A stretch of DNA of 15,554 bases, from positions 1 to 15,554 of the forward strand of contig NZ_CALIMY010000106.1 of the NCBI RefSeq assembly GCF_938045205.1, in the 5' to 3' direction. A program made the translations under genes and the position numbers. Shown one piece after another: positions 7,722 through 15,181 of the stretch. Below the pieces are notes generated by a model, which saw nothing but the letters and a program-made list of their open reading frames with translations, did not search any database and had not been told where the DNA came from. This DNA comes from an uncultured Campylobacter sp. Lineage in GTDB: Bacteria > Campylobacterota > Campylobacteria > Campylobacterales > Campylobacteraceae. Position 1 is the stretch's first letter. Every line of letters begins with the position of its first letter.

Positions 7722-9472
7722 TTTTGCTCCTTCTTATGAAGCCTAAGACCTAGCTCGCGAAGCTGCTCGTCTGTAACGACGCTAGGGGCTTTGGTGAGCG
7801 GACACTGCGCGCGCTGCGTTTTAGGAAACGCGATGACCTCGCGGATACTGCTTGAGCCGGTAACGAGCATCATCAACCTATCAAAGCCGATCGCGATACC
7901 TCCGTGTGGAGGCGCGCCGAAGCTTAGCGCATCGAGCAGGAAGCCGAATTTCTCTCTCTGCTCCGCAGGCTCGATCTTAAGCAGCCTAAAGACCTTTTCT
8001 TGAATGTCCGCTTTATGGATCCTGATACTGCCGCCGCCAAGCTCGATGCCGTTTAGCACGACGTCGTAGGCAATCGAGGTAATATCCTCCAAATCAGGCT
8101 CGTCGGGATTGTTCGGCATTGTAAAAGGATGGTGCATCGCAGAGTAGCTGCCGTCGTCGTTTTGCTCAAACATAGGGAAATTTACGACCCACAAAAATTC
8201 AAGCCTGTTCGGATCTATGAGACTAAGCTCGTTTGCGAGGAAAATTCTAAATCTACCCATATAATCAAGCACGATTTTCTTTTTGCCCGCGCCGAAAAAC
8301 ACGACGTCGCCAACTTTAAGCTCGCAGCGCCTGATGAGCTCGTCCAGCTCGCTTTTTTCAAAGAATTTTACCAGCGGCCCCTTTAACCCGTCCTCTTTTA
8401 CCTGAATGAATGCGAGGCCTTGCGCGCCGAATTTTTTAACGTATTCCTCAAAACCTTGCATCTGGCGCTTGCTAAATTTCAGATCGCCGCCCTCGACTTT
8501 GAGCGCTTTTACGCGGTTAGCTTTACGATCCTTGGCTAAATTTGAAAAAATTTCGTTGCTCGATTTTTCAAAAATATCGGCTACGTCGATGAAAGGCATA
8601 TCGTAGCGCAGATCGGGTTTATCGCTGCCGTAAAGCTCCATCGCGTCTTTATACTCCATATGTCTAAAAGGGGTGACGATCTCGCGACCGCAGGATTTGA
8701 AAATGTCTTTTAAAACCTCCTCGGCTACGCTCATTACGTCGTACTGGGTATTAAAGCTCATCTCGATATCGATCTGCGTAAATTCCGGCTGGCGGTCGGC
8801 GCGCAGGTCCTCATCGCGGAAGCAACGCGCGATCTGGAAGTATTTATCAAAGCCCGAGCACATCAAAAGCTGCTTGAAAAGTTGCGGACTTTGCGGAAGC
8901 GCGTAGAAGCTGCCCGGATAGACGCGGCTAGGCACCAGATAATCCCTAGCGCCCTCGGGCGTCGCGCGCGTTAAGATCGGCGTTTCGACCTCTACAAAAC
9001 CTAGCCTATCAAGAGCATTTCGCGCGGCGATCGCAGCCTTGGAGCGCATCTTAAATTTATCGAAGCTTCCCTCGGCGCGCAGATCTAAAAAGCGGTATTT
9101 TAGCTTCGTTTCTTCGTTGACGCTTTTATCGCCGATTACGAAAGGAAGCGGCTTGCTTGGATTTTCGATCTGTAGATCCTCTACTACGACTTCGATATCG
9201 CCGGTTTTTAAATTTGGATTTTCCAGCCCTTCGCCGCGAGCTCGGATCTTGCCGACGGCTTTTAGGACAAATTCGTTTCGTACTTCGTTTGCAATTTCAT
9301 ACGCTTTTTTGCTATCTTTGGGATCGCACACGAGCTGAAGCAGGCCGCTTCGGTCGCGCAAATCTATGAAAATAACGCCGCCGTGGTCGCGATAAGAATT
9401 TACCCAGCCGCACACGGTTACACTTTTGCCGATATCGTTTTTACTCAAATCGGCGCAATAATGACTTCGCAA
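7718..9472 (-). CDS. aspS: Aspartyl-tRNA synthetase, probably non-discriminating (Asp/Asn)
   Basis: A class IIb synthetase that charges tRNA-Asp. Campylobacter generally lacks AsnRS, so the enzyme also makes Asp-tRNA-Asn for the GatCAB amidotransferase (family knowledge). I place the start at the TTG at 9470-9472: a perfect AAAGGAG ends five bases before it, and the protein then begins RSHYCADLS as in relatives, giving 584 residues. The frame is open for 11 more codons, but an earlier TTG at 9503-9505 would overlap the -10 box. The N-terminal anticodon-binding OB domain covers about 1-105. Motif 2 is FRDEDLRADRQPEFTQ, a GAD insertion follows, and motif 3 is GGIAIGFDRLMML. His30 in RDHGG stands where discriminating bacterial enzymes usually have Leu, consistent with relaxed tRNA choice. 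The gene overlaps adk by four bases. Confidence 0.95.
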   Translation of the reverse strand: MRSHYCADLSKNDIGKSVTVCGWVNSYRDHGGVIFIDLRDRSGLLQLVCDPKDSKKAYEIANEVRNEFVLKAVGKIRARGEGLENPNLKTGDIEVVVEDLQIENPSKPLPFVIGDKSVNEETKLKYRFLDLRAEGSFDKFKMRSKAAIAARNALDRLGFVEVETPILTRATPEGARDYLVPSRVYPGSFYALPQSPQLFKQLLMCSGFDKYFQIARCFRDEDLRADRQPEFTQIDIEMSFNTQYDVMSVAEEVLKDIFKSCGREIVTPFRHMEYKDAMELYGSDKPDLRYDMPFIDVADIFEKSSNEIFSNLAKDRKANRVKALKVEGGDLKFSKRQMQGFEEYVKKFGAQGLAFIQVKEDGLKGPLVKFFEKSELDELIRRCELKVGDVVFFGAGKKKIVLDYMGRFRIFLANELSLIDPNRLEFLWVVNFPMFEQNDDGSYSAMHHPFTMPNNPDEPDLEDITSIAYDVVLNGIELGGGSIRIHKADIQEKVFRLLKIEPAEQREKFGFLLDALSFGAPPHGGIAIGFDRLMMLVTGSSSIREVIAFPKTQRAQCPLTKAPSVVTDEQLRELGLRLHKKEQK

Positions 9473-9555
9473 ATTTACTCCTTTAAAATTATTTGTAAAA
9501 CGCAAGTATAGTTAAATTTTGCTTTTACAAAGCTAATTTTTTATAAAATAAAACT
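9473..9555. promoter_or_regulatory. Divergent promoter region between aspS and nadK
   Basis: The 83 bases serve both directions. For aspS, TATACT on the minus strand (9510-9505) is a good -10 and AAAGGAG (9484-9478) the ribosome binding site. For nadK, TATAAA at 9542-9547 is preceded by a T-run (9537-9542). A transcript from that box would begin at about 9554-9556, that is, at the ATG itself, and no ribosome binding site is visible. nadK may therefore have a leaderless mRNA. Confidence 0.5.
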
Positions 9556-10431
9556 ATGGAAAACAAAATTCATAAAAACCTTAAATTCGCGGGGCTAATA
9601 GCCAAAAAATCAGAAGAGATTCGCCCCGTCGTGGAGCAAATTTGCGAAATTTTAAAAGCGCAAGGTATTGAGCTTTTGCTCGAAAAGGACGGAGCGGAAT
9701 TTTTCGGCCTTAAGTCGCATACGCTTACAGAAATTTTAAAAAAGACCAATTTTTTAATTAGCCTCGGCGGCGACGGCACGCTCATCGGGCTTGCGAGGTT
9801 GCTGAGCGACAAAAACGCCTTTATTTTGGGCATCAACGCGGGTACTCTCGGGTTTTTAACGGACGTGCAGCCGAGCGAATTCGCAAAATTTTTAAAGGAA
9901 TTTTTGCGCGGCGAATACGAGATCGAGCGCCCGTTTTTGCTTGAAGTGATACTGGAAAACGGCAGCGGCAAGATCGTCCGCAAGACCGCATTTAACGACG
10001 TCGTAATCACCCGCAGCCATATCTCTTCGATGGCGAAGATTGATGCGTTTTTAAATAGAAAATATTTCAACACCTACTACGGCGACGGCGTGATCGTAAG
10101 CTCCGCCGTGGGCTCGACCGCGTACAATATGAGCGCGAACGGCCCGATCGTCTATCCGCTGTGCGACGTGTTTTGCGTCACGCCGATCTGCTCGCACAGC
10201 CTGACGCAGCGGCCTTTGATCCTCCCCAAAGAATATCTCGTAAACTTCAAAAACGCCGGAAGCTCCGAAGTTAGCGTCGTCATCGACGGACAAGACGTTT
10301 TTGATATGGCGGAATTTCACAGCGTAAGCGTTAAAATTTCACACGCCAAGGTAAATTTAATAAAACGCAGAAGCTACGATTATTTCGACGTTTTAAAAGC
10401 CAAACTCAGATGGGGGCACGGCGGATGCTAG
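9556..10431 (+). CDS. nadK: NAD kinase
   Basis: This cytoplasmic enzyme phosphorylates NAD to NADP using ATP or polyphosphate. The 291-residue protein has the family motifs in order: GGDGT (71-75, with the catalytic Asp), NAGTLGF (94-100), the NDVVI stretch (147-151) and GDGVIVSSAVGSTAY (176-190), followed by GPIVYP. The ATG at 9556 gives the usual length. No ribosome binding site is present, and a -10-like TATAAA lies only eight bases upstream, which suggests leaderless initiation. The last codons overlap the start of recN by seven bases, so the two are cotranscribed; the same neighbour pair is found in C. jejuni. Confidence 0.96.
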   Translation: MENKIHKNLKFAGLIAKKSEEIRPVVEQICEILKAQGIELLLEKDGAEFFGLKSHTLTEILKKTNFLISLGGDGTLIGLARLLSDKNAFILGINAGTLGFLTDVQPSEFAKFLKEFLRGEYEIERPFLLEVILENGSGKIVRKTAFNDVVITRSHISSMAKIDAFLNRKYFNTYYGDGVIVSSAVGSTAYNMSANGPIVYPLCDVFCVTPICSHSLTQRPLILPKEYLVNFKNAGSSEVSVVIDGQDVFDMAEFHSVSVKISHAKVNLIKRRSYDYFDVLKAKLRWGHGGC

Positions 10432-11948
10432 AAAGAATTTATATTAAAAATAATCTAGGTTTTTGCGAGAGCGAGCTTAGTTTTGGCCCGGGACTTAGCG
10501 TATTTACAGGTATCAGCGGCGCGGGTAAATCGGTATTAATAGGCGCGATTTTAGCGGTGTTCGGTCTTAACGAATGCGAGGCTGAGCTCATAGAAGCGGA
10601 CGTAGAGCATAAATTTGATATGGAAAATTTCGGCTTGATAAACGATACGCCAAATATTTTTCGCGTCCTAAAAGAGCGTAGCTTGCGATATTTTATAAAT
10701 TCCCAATCGGTCTCGAAAAAAAATCTAAGCACGATCGCCGGCGAATACGTGAAATTTTTAGGCGCGAAAAACGCCGGAGAAATGAGTAGCGATAGCTTGC
10801 TAAAATTACTTGATTTTATCGCCGCGAAAAAAGATGCGGTGCACGCTCAAAGCCTATCGGAGCTTCAAAGCGCTTTTGTGGAATTTAGCCGCACAAAAAA
10901 GCAGCTGGATGAAATTTTGGATCAAGAGCGCAAGATCGAGGAGTTAAAGGAATTCGCTCGCTTCGAGATTGAAAAAATCGAGCGCGTATCGCCTAAGATC
11001 GGTGAATATGAGGAGCTTTTGCAGATCAAAAAAAAGCTTAGTAAAAAAGATAAGATTGAGGAACTTTGGGCTAGGGCGCAGGGCGTTTTTGAGCTAGAGC
11101 GCAGCGTCATCGAAGCGCTAAGTCTTAGCGGGCTGGATAGCGCGTTTTTTGAGGATGCAATGAACGAGCTGCGGCTAAAGCAAGAAAGCTTGAGCTTAGA
11201 CGAGCTAGAAAACATCGACATAGAGAAAATTTTAGATCGCATCGAAGCTCTTAGCGCGCTAAATAGGCGCTACGGAAGCGTAGAAGAGGCGCTAGCTACA
11301 CTTGAAACGCGCAAGAAAGAGCTTGAGCATTACGAGCAGTTAAGCTTTGAAAAAACCAAGCTACAAGCGGAATTTAAACGCCTTAGCGAAAGCACCGCTA
11401 CCCTTGCCGAAAAAATCAGCGAGGCTCGCAAGGGCGCTAAAAAACGGCTCGAGGATCTGATAAATTCCTATCTAAAGCAGCTTTATATGGACGGAGTGGA
11501 GCTTAGTTTTAAGCCCGCGGTTCTTAGTGAGCGCGGCACAGACGAAATTTGCGTCAGCTTGTGCAAGACGGAATTTAAAAATTTAAGCTCAGGCGAGACG
11601 AACCGCCTACGCCTTGCTTTCATCGCGGCAAGCTTGGAGCTTACAAATAACGGCGAGGGAATTTTAATCTTAGACGAGATTGATTCAAATTTAAGTGGAA
11701 AAGAGGCGATGAGTATCGCAAACGTGCTGGTAAAAATTTCAAAATTTTATCAAATTTTTGCGATCTCGCACCAGCCGCAGCTTAGCTCAAAGGCTGCGTC
11801 ACACTTTTTAGTAAGTAAAACGAACGGCAAATCTAGCGTGAGGTTATTAAGTGAAAATGAGAAAATAACAGAGCTAGCTCGTATGATAAGCGGCGAGACT
11901 ATTACTGCAGAAGCCCTGGAATTCGCTAAAAAACTAAGGCAAAGCTGA
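10425..11948 (+). CDS. recN: DNA repair ATPase RecN
   Basis: RecN is an SMC-like ATPase that acts early in double-strand-break repair and natural DNA uptake. Read from the ATG at 10425 it has 507 residues, short next to the roughly 550 of E. coli but usual for Campylobacter. The Walker A motif is GISGAGKS (29-36). A long coiled-coil-rich middle runs from about 140 to 345 (for example LDEILDQERKIEELKEF and the IKKKLSKKDK region). The ABC signature is LSSGE (387-391), Walker B is ILILDEID (413-420), and the switch His is 449 in AISHQ. An in-frame ATG at 10410 would add five residues (MGARR) and enlarge the overlap with nadK. I prefer 10425 because MLERIYIKN is how family members begin. Neither start has a strong ribosome binding site, so coupling to nadK translation is likely. 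Confidence 0.95.
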   Translation: MLERIYIKNNLGFCESELSFGPGLSVFTGISGAGKSVLIGAILAVFGLNECEAELIEADVEHKFDMENFGLINDTPNIFRVLKERSLRYFINSQSVSKKNLSTIAGEYVKFLGAKNAGEMSSDSLLKLLDFIAAKKDAVHAQSLSELQSAFVEFSRTKKQLDEILDQERKIEELKEFARFEIEKIERVSPKIGEYEELLQIKKKLSKKDKIEELWARAQGVFELERSVIEALSLSGLDSAFFEDAMNELRLKQESLSLDELENIDIEKILDRIEALSALNRRYGSVEEALATLETRKKELEHYEQLSFEKTKLQAEFKRLSESTATLAEKISEARKGAKKRLEDLINSYLKQLYMDGVELSFKPAVLSERGTDEICVSLCKTEFKNLSSGETNRLRLAFIAASLELTNNGEGILILDEIDSNLSGKEAMSIANVLVKISKFYQIFAISHQPQLSSKAASHFLVSKTNGKSSVRLLSENEKITELARMISGETITAEALEFAKKLRQS

Positions 11949-11979
11949 AGGAATTTTAAGCTTAAGTTTAAATCTGAAA

Positions 11980-11993
11980 TTTTTTGCTACAAT
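11980..11993 (+). promoter_or_regulatory. Promoter of the tatD-mltD-rlpA group
   Basis: TTTTTTG at 11980-11986 is followed by TACAAT at 11988-11993, giving an extended -10 (TGn) behind a T-rich -16 region, the Campylobacter sigma-70 pattern. Transcription would start near 12000, leaving a leader of about 70 bases before the tatD ATG. It is the best-looking promoter in the window. Confidence 0.65.
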
Positions 11994-12073
11994 ACCGCGT
12001 TTAATTTAAATTTAAGTGTGATTTTGCAAAACGACGTAAAATCCGCTTCGAAAAATTTTATCAAGTGAGTTTT

Positions 12074-12871
12074 ATGATTATAGATACACATTGCCATTTA
12101 GACGATGCTAGTTTCGACGCCGATTTGGACGCGGTGATTGAGCGCGCCACGATTGCAGGCGTGCGCAGCATCATCATTCCCGGTGCCGATGTAGCAGACC
12201 TAGATAAGGCATGTAAAATTTCGCACGCACGGGATAATGTGTATTTTGCCGTAGGGGTGCATCCATACGAGATAGATTCTTTCGATATGGAGGTGCTGAA
12301 GCGGTATGCTGACGATCCCAAATGCGTGGGCGTTGGCGAATGCGGGCTTGATTATTTCAGACTTAAGCAGCAAGAGAGCAAGGAAACCAAAGCCTTAGAA
12401 ATCTCCCGCCAAAAAGACGCCTTCATCTCACAAATCGATCTAGCAACACAACTTCAAAAACCACTTATAGTCCATATCCGAGAAGCAAACGAAGATAGCT
12501 TTGGAATTCTAAAAGATCGCGCCGGCGATTTATGCGGCGGTGTTTTACACTGCTTTAATGCCAGCAAGCTTTTGCTAGGTCTTAGCGAATACGGATTTTA
12601 TTTCGGTATCGGCGGAGTTTTAACATTCAAAAATGCAAAAAACTTAGCTGAGATCTTACCGCAAATTCCGCAAGAGCGCCTCTTAATCGAGACGGATGCA
12701 CCCTATCTAACCCCACATCCGCATCGCGGCGAGCGCAATGAGCCTGCATTTACGAGACTCGTGGTAGAAAAAGTCGCGGAAATTTTAAGCCTAAGCGTAG
12801 AAGAGGTTGAAGCAATAACGACTCAAAACGCCTGTAGGCTTTTTGGCGATAAAATCAAAGGAGAGATATGA
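12074..12871 (+). CDS. tatD: TatD-family metal-dependent hydrolase (nuclease)
   Basis: TatD proteins are cytoplasmic TIM-barrel metal-dependent 3'-5' DNA/RNA exonucleases tied to DNA repair and oxidative damage, although the exact role differs between paralogues (TatD, YcfH, YjjV). From the ATG at 12074 the protein has 265 residues and starts MIIDTHCHLD, as family members do. AAGTGAG lies four bases before it; a GTG at 12065 inside that site would add three residues and is less likely. All metal ligands are visible: His6 and His8, Glu89 (GVGECGLDYF), His134 (IVHIREA), His159 (LHCFN) and Asp208 (ETDAPYL). It overlaps the next gene by four bases (ATGA). From memory, C. jejuni has a response-regulator gene (cbrR) between recN and tatD, which is absent here. 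Confidence 0.95.
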   Translation: MIIDTHCHLDDASFDADLDAVIERATIAGVRSIIIPGADVADLDKACKISHARDNVYFAVGVHPYEIDSFDMEVLKRYADDPKCVGVGECGLDYFRLKQQESKETKALEISRQKDAFISQIDLATQLQKPLIVHIREANEDSFGILKDRAGDLCGGVLHCFNASKLLLGLSEYGFYFGIGGVLTFKNAKNLAEILPQIPQERLLIETDAPYLTPHPHRGERNEPAFTRLVVEKVAEILSLSVEEVEAITTQNACRLFGDKIKGEI

Positions 12872-13866
12872 AAGCCATAAAATTTATACTGCTAGCCCTA
12901 CTTTTAGTGGGCGAAGCGTTTGCGAGCCAGCCCGGTCTGATGCGCGCAAATCACGACTATATTTTAAATCAATTCGGCATTGAAAATAACGAATCGAGCA
13001 AAAACGTAGTCGCGGGCATATTCCGTGCGATCAATGCAAGCGATCGCAAGCAGTTTAAGCATATCGTGACTTCGCAGTCGCACAATGCCTACTTAGTCAA
13101 ATCCGAGGTCGATAACATCGAAGCTCCGGAGTTCTTATTGTATTTGGCAATGGTAGAATCTCATCTTAAAAACACCGTAACTTCGGGCGCTAGCGCAGGT
13201 GGTATGTGGCAGCTGATGCCGGCAACTGCGAAAAATTTCGGTCTTAGAGTAGATAGCGCCGTGGATGAGCGTCGCGATCCCGCAGCCTCTACGGATGCTG
13301 CGTTTTCGTATATTTTGCATCTGAAGCAAAATTTTGGCAAGTGGTATTTAGCGCTAATGGCGTATAATTGTGGCGATCAAAAGCTTAAAAATGCGATTGC
13401 AGCTACTGGCAGCGATGATCTGGATCGCTTGCTAAAAAGTCCCGCACTTCCTAATGAGACTAAGAATTTTATCAAGCGCATTATTAAATACGCTTACATT
13501 GCTCAAAATGAAAATATGCGTAAAATTCTGCTTTTTGAAAGCGAGCCGTGGGGGCTAAAGCGTATCGCAGTAGCTCCAGGCACAAAGCTAAGCGCGGTTG
13601 CAAAACAGATCGGAATTTCGCCATCGCAGATGCAGGACTACAACGCGCATATTAAAAACGGAATTTCGCCGCTTAACGGCAAGTACTTCTTTTATATACC
13701 ACAAAGCAAATATGCAGAATTTGTCGTAAATCAAGGCGCATTTCAAGCGTATGAACCACGTCTGAAACAGCGCAAGCCAGGACGCGTGTTAGCAGGTTTA
13801 GCAAACGAGCTTAGTCTCAAAGACAAAAACGAAATAGCGCTAAATAATATAAAATTCAACAAGTAA
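12868..13866 (+). CDS. mltD: Membrane-bound lytic murein transglycosylase, MltD-like (SLT + LysM-like)
   Basis: It cleaves peptidoglycan glycan strands in the periplasm, forming 1,6-anhydro ends. The 332-residue protein has a signal peptide (1-19, cleavage near AFA/SQ) without a lipobox, so it is not an obvious lipoprotein. The SLT domain covers about 85-215: catalytic Glu97 in LAMVESHL, then GASAGGMWQLMPATAKNFGL (107-126) and AYNCG (165-169). A LysM-like segment follows at about 231-279 (KRIAVAPGTKLSAVAKQIGI to YFFYIPQSK), probably for glycan binding. The last roughly 50 residues are basic and unassigned. AAAGGAG lies four bases before the ATG, inside the end of tatD. The pairing with rlpA 13 bases downstream fits a shared role in wall remodelling during division. 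Confidence 0.92.
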   Translation: MKAIKFILLALLLVGEAFASQPGLMRANHDYILNQFGIENNESSKNVVAGIFRAINASDRKQFKHIVTSQSHNAYLVKSEVDNIEAPEFLLYLAMVESHLKNTVTSGASAGGMWQLMPATAKNFGLRVDSAVDERRDPAASTDAAFSYILHLKQNFGKWYLALMAYNCGDQKLKNAIAATGSDDLDRLLKSPALPNETKNFIKRIIKYAYIAQNENMRKILLFESEPWGLKRIAVAPGTKLSAVAKQIGISPSQMQDYNAHIKNGISPLNGKYFFYIPQSKYAEFVVNQGAFQAYEPRLKQRKPGRVLAGLANELSLKDKNEIALNNIKFNK

Positions 13867-13879
13867 GATCGGATCGCAG

Positions 13880-14635
13880 GTGTCGTACCAGAAAATCGCT
13901 CTTTTTAGTGCGCTTTTTGCGCTGATTCTTGCCGGTTGTTCGTTTCGCTCCGCACCGCCTTCTAGATCGTCTGCGGGCGGTGCGGGCAAGATCGGCAAAA
14001 ACTCTCCCGCCACCATGCGCCCTTATAAAATCAACGGCAAAACCTACTATCCAGAGCAGGTAAGCGTCGGCGATACCCAGATCGGCATCGCTAGCTGGTA
14101 TGGGCCAAATTTTCACGGCAAATACACCTCAAACGGCGAAATTTACGATATGAATGGCATGACTGCCGCGCACAAAACATATCCAATGAATACTATGGTA
14201 AAGGTCACGAATCGCGACACCGGCGCTACCGCGACCGTGCGCATCAACGATCGCGGTCCATTCGTGGATGGTCGCATCATCGATCTTAGCAAAACAGCTG
14301 CTAATTTAGTAGGCGTATTTGCCAAAGGTACGGCACCGGTAAAACTCGAAGTAGTGGGCTTTTACGGACATACCATCGCCAAAGGCTCGCCGAAAGCAAC
14401 CATTGTCGGCGGAAATTTTATGGTACAAATCGGTGCGTTTAGAAACAGAAGCGGCGCACAAATTTATCAGCGCGATTACCACGGCACAGCGGGATATCCT
14501 GCGATCATCAAAGAATTTAGTATAGATGGCGCGCCGATTTATCGCGTCTTTTTAAGTGGATTTAAAAGCGAGGATGAGGCGAGAGATTTCGCGCATAATG
14601 GCAAGTTTACTGGAGCTTTCATCGTAAGGGAGTAG
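13880..14635 (+). CDS. rlpA: RlpA-like septal ring lipoprotein (DPBB + SPOR)
   Basis: RlpA proteins are lipoproteins that cleave denuded glycan strands at the division site; some family members seem to have lost activity. The start is a GTG at 13880, with a weak ribosome binding site, needed to include the signal peptide. The lipobox LILAGC puts the lipidated cysteine at residue 20. A Pro/Ser/Gly linker follows, then the double-psi beta-barrel (about 68-160: ASWYGPNFHGKYTSNGEIYD, TAAHKTYPM, RINDRGPF, GRIIDLS). The conserved polar set is kept, including Glu87, His98, Asp124 and Asp135, so it is probably active. The SPOR domain (about 178-250: FMVQIGAF, YRVFLSGF) would bind denuded septal glycan. 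It has 251 residues, a little shorter than many relatives. It lies 13 bases after the transglycosylase gene, as in C. jejuni. Confidence 0.94.
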   Translation: MSYQKIALFSALFALILAGCSFRSAPPSRSSAGGAGKIGKNSPATMRPYKINGKTYYPEQVSVGDTQIGIASWYGPNFHGKYTSNGEIYDMNGMTAAHKTYPMNTMVKVTNRDTGATATVRINDRGPFVDGRIIDLSKTAANLVGVFAKGTAPVKLEVVGFYGHTIAKGSPKATIVGGNFMVQIGAFRNRSGAQIYQRDYHGTAGYPAIIKEFSIDGAPIYRVFLSGFKSEDEARDFAHNGKFTGAFIVRE

Positions 14636-14748
14636 CAGTTTTATTTGACGGCTTTTACCTTCGTTTTTTTGCTTGATAAGGGTTTTGTTAAATTTATTTG
14701 TGAGCTACTTGCAGTAAAATTTCTCGTCATCTAATAGTTATCTGCTTT

Positions 14749-14842
14749 AGCTGCGGCGAAGTGCGAACTACTTGCAAGCTATTCGTAGCAGAAAAGTGCG
14801 CCTGCCTGCTTGAGCTTTGTTTTTTAATAGGACGCCGCAGCT
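14749..14842 (+). other. Structured intergenic segment between rlpA and the VbhA-like gene
   Basis: AGCTGCGGCG at 14749-14758 is the exact complement of CGCCGCAGCT at 14833-14842, making a 10-bp GC-rich outer stem. Inside lie a small hairpin (GCTA at 14778-14781, loop TTCG, TAGC at 14786-14789) and a T-run (14818-14825). The 9-base word CTACTTGCA occurs at 14705-14713 and again at 14768-14776. The fold could be a leader structure of the gene starting at 14874, a 3'-end structure for the rlpA operon, or a small RNA. Nothing matches an RNA family I know. The rest of 14636-14873 shows no reading frame of note. Confidence 0.35.
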
Positions 14843-14873
14843 GATAAAATTTTATATTGCTAGGGGATAAAGC

Positions 14874-15110
14874 ATGCAAAAATATCCGGAAGTTTATAGT
14901 TTAGAAAAGAGTTTGGCTATACTTGAAAAATATAAAGACGAGCTGAGTGCAGAACAATACGAGCAAAACAGATCTATCATCTGTAACCACGCGATAGAGG
15001 GTATGTTTGCAAACGAGCAAGATATAATCGATCTTATCAAGGTCGATAAGGGAGAAAAAACGCCCGATGAGATAATAAACAAATATAAAAAAGAGTGGGG
15101 CGTTTTATAG
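14874..15110 (+). CDS. Small VbhA-like protein (Fic-antitoxin fold)
   Basis: A 78-residue helical, charged protein without a signal peptide. AGGGGA (14862-14867) lies six bases before the ATG, and TAAAAT at 14845-14850 is a usable -10. The C-terminal half lines up, without gaps, with my recollection of the Bartonella antitoxin VbhA. A helix ends in IEG (residues 42-44, NHAIEGMF); 16 residues further on comes GE, followed by a DEIINK helix. VbhA-type antitoxins block the AMP-transferring Fic toxin by inserting the Glu of a (S/T)xxxE(G/N) helix into its ATP site. Here the Glu and Gly are kept but the Ser/Thr position is Asn40. The first 25 residues (MQKYPEVYSLEKSLAILEKY) are extra. No Fic gene lies in the window, so it is an orphan or acts on a toxin elsewhere. 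An unrelated small helical protein remains possible. Confidence 0.6.
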   Translation: MQKYPEVYSLEKSLAILEKYKDELSAEQYEQNRSIICNHAIEGMFANEQDIIDLIKVDKGEKTPDEIINKYKKEWGVL

Positions 15111-15181
15111 CGCATAGAAAAATTAAATTTGATACTGAAATATCAGAGGTATTTTGGTGCAGCTCATAGGTTCTTTAAATT

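Noticed and set aside
14640..14672. Terminator after rlpA at the T-run near 14665
   Set aside because: A run of seven T is present, but no stable stem precedes it.
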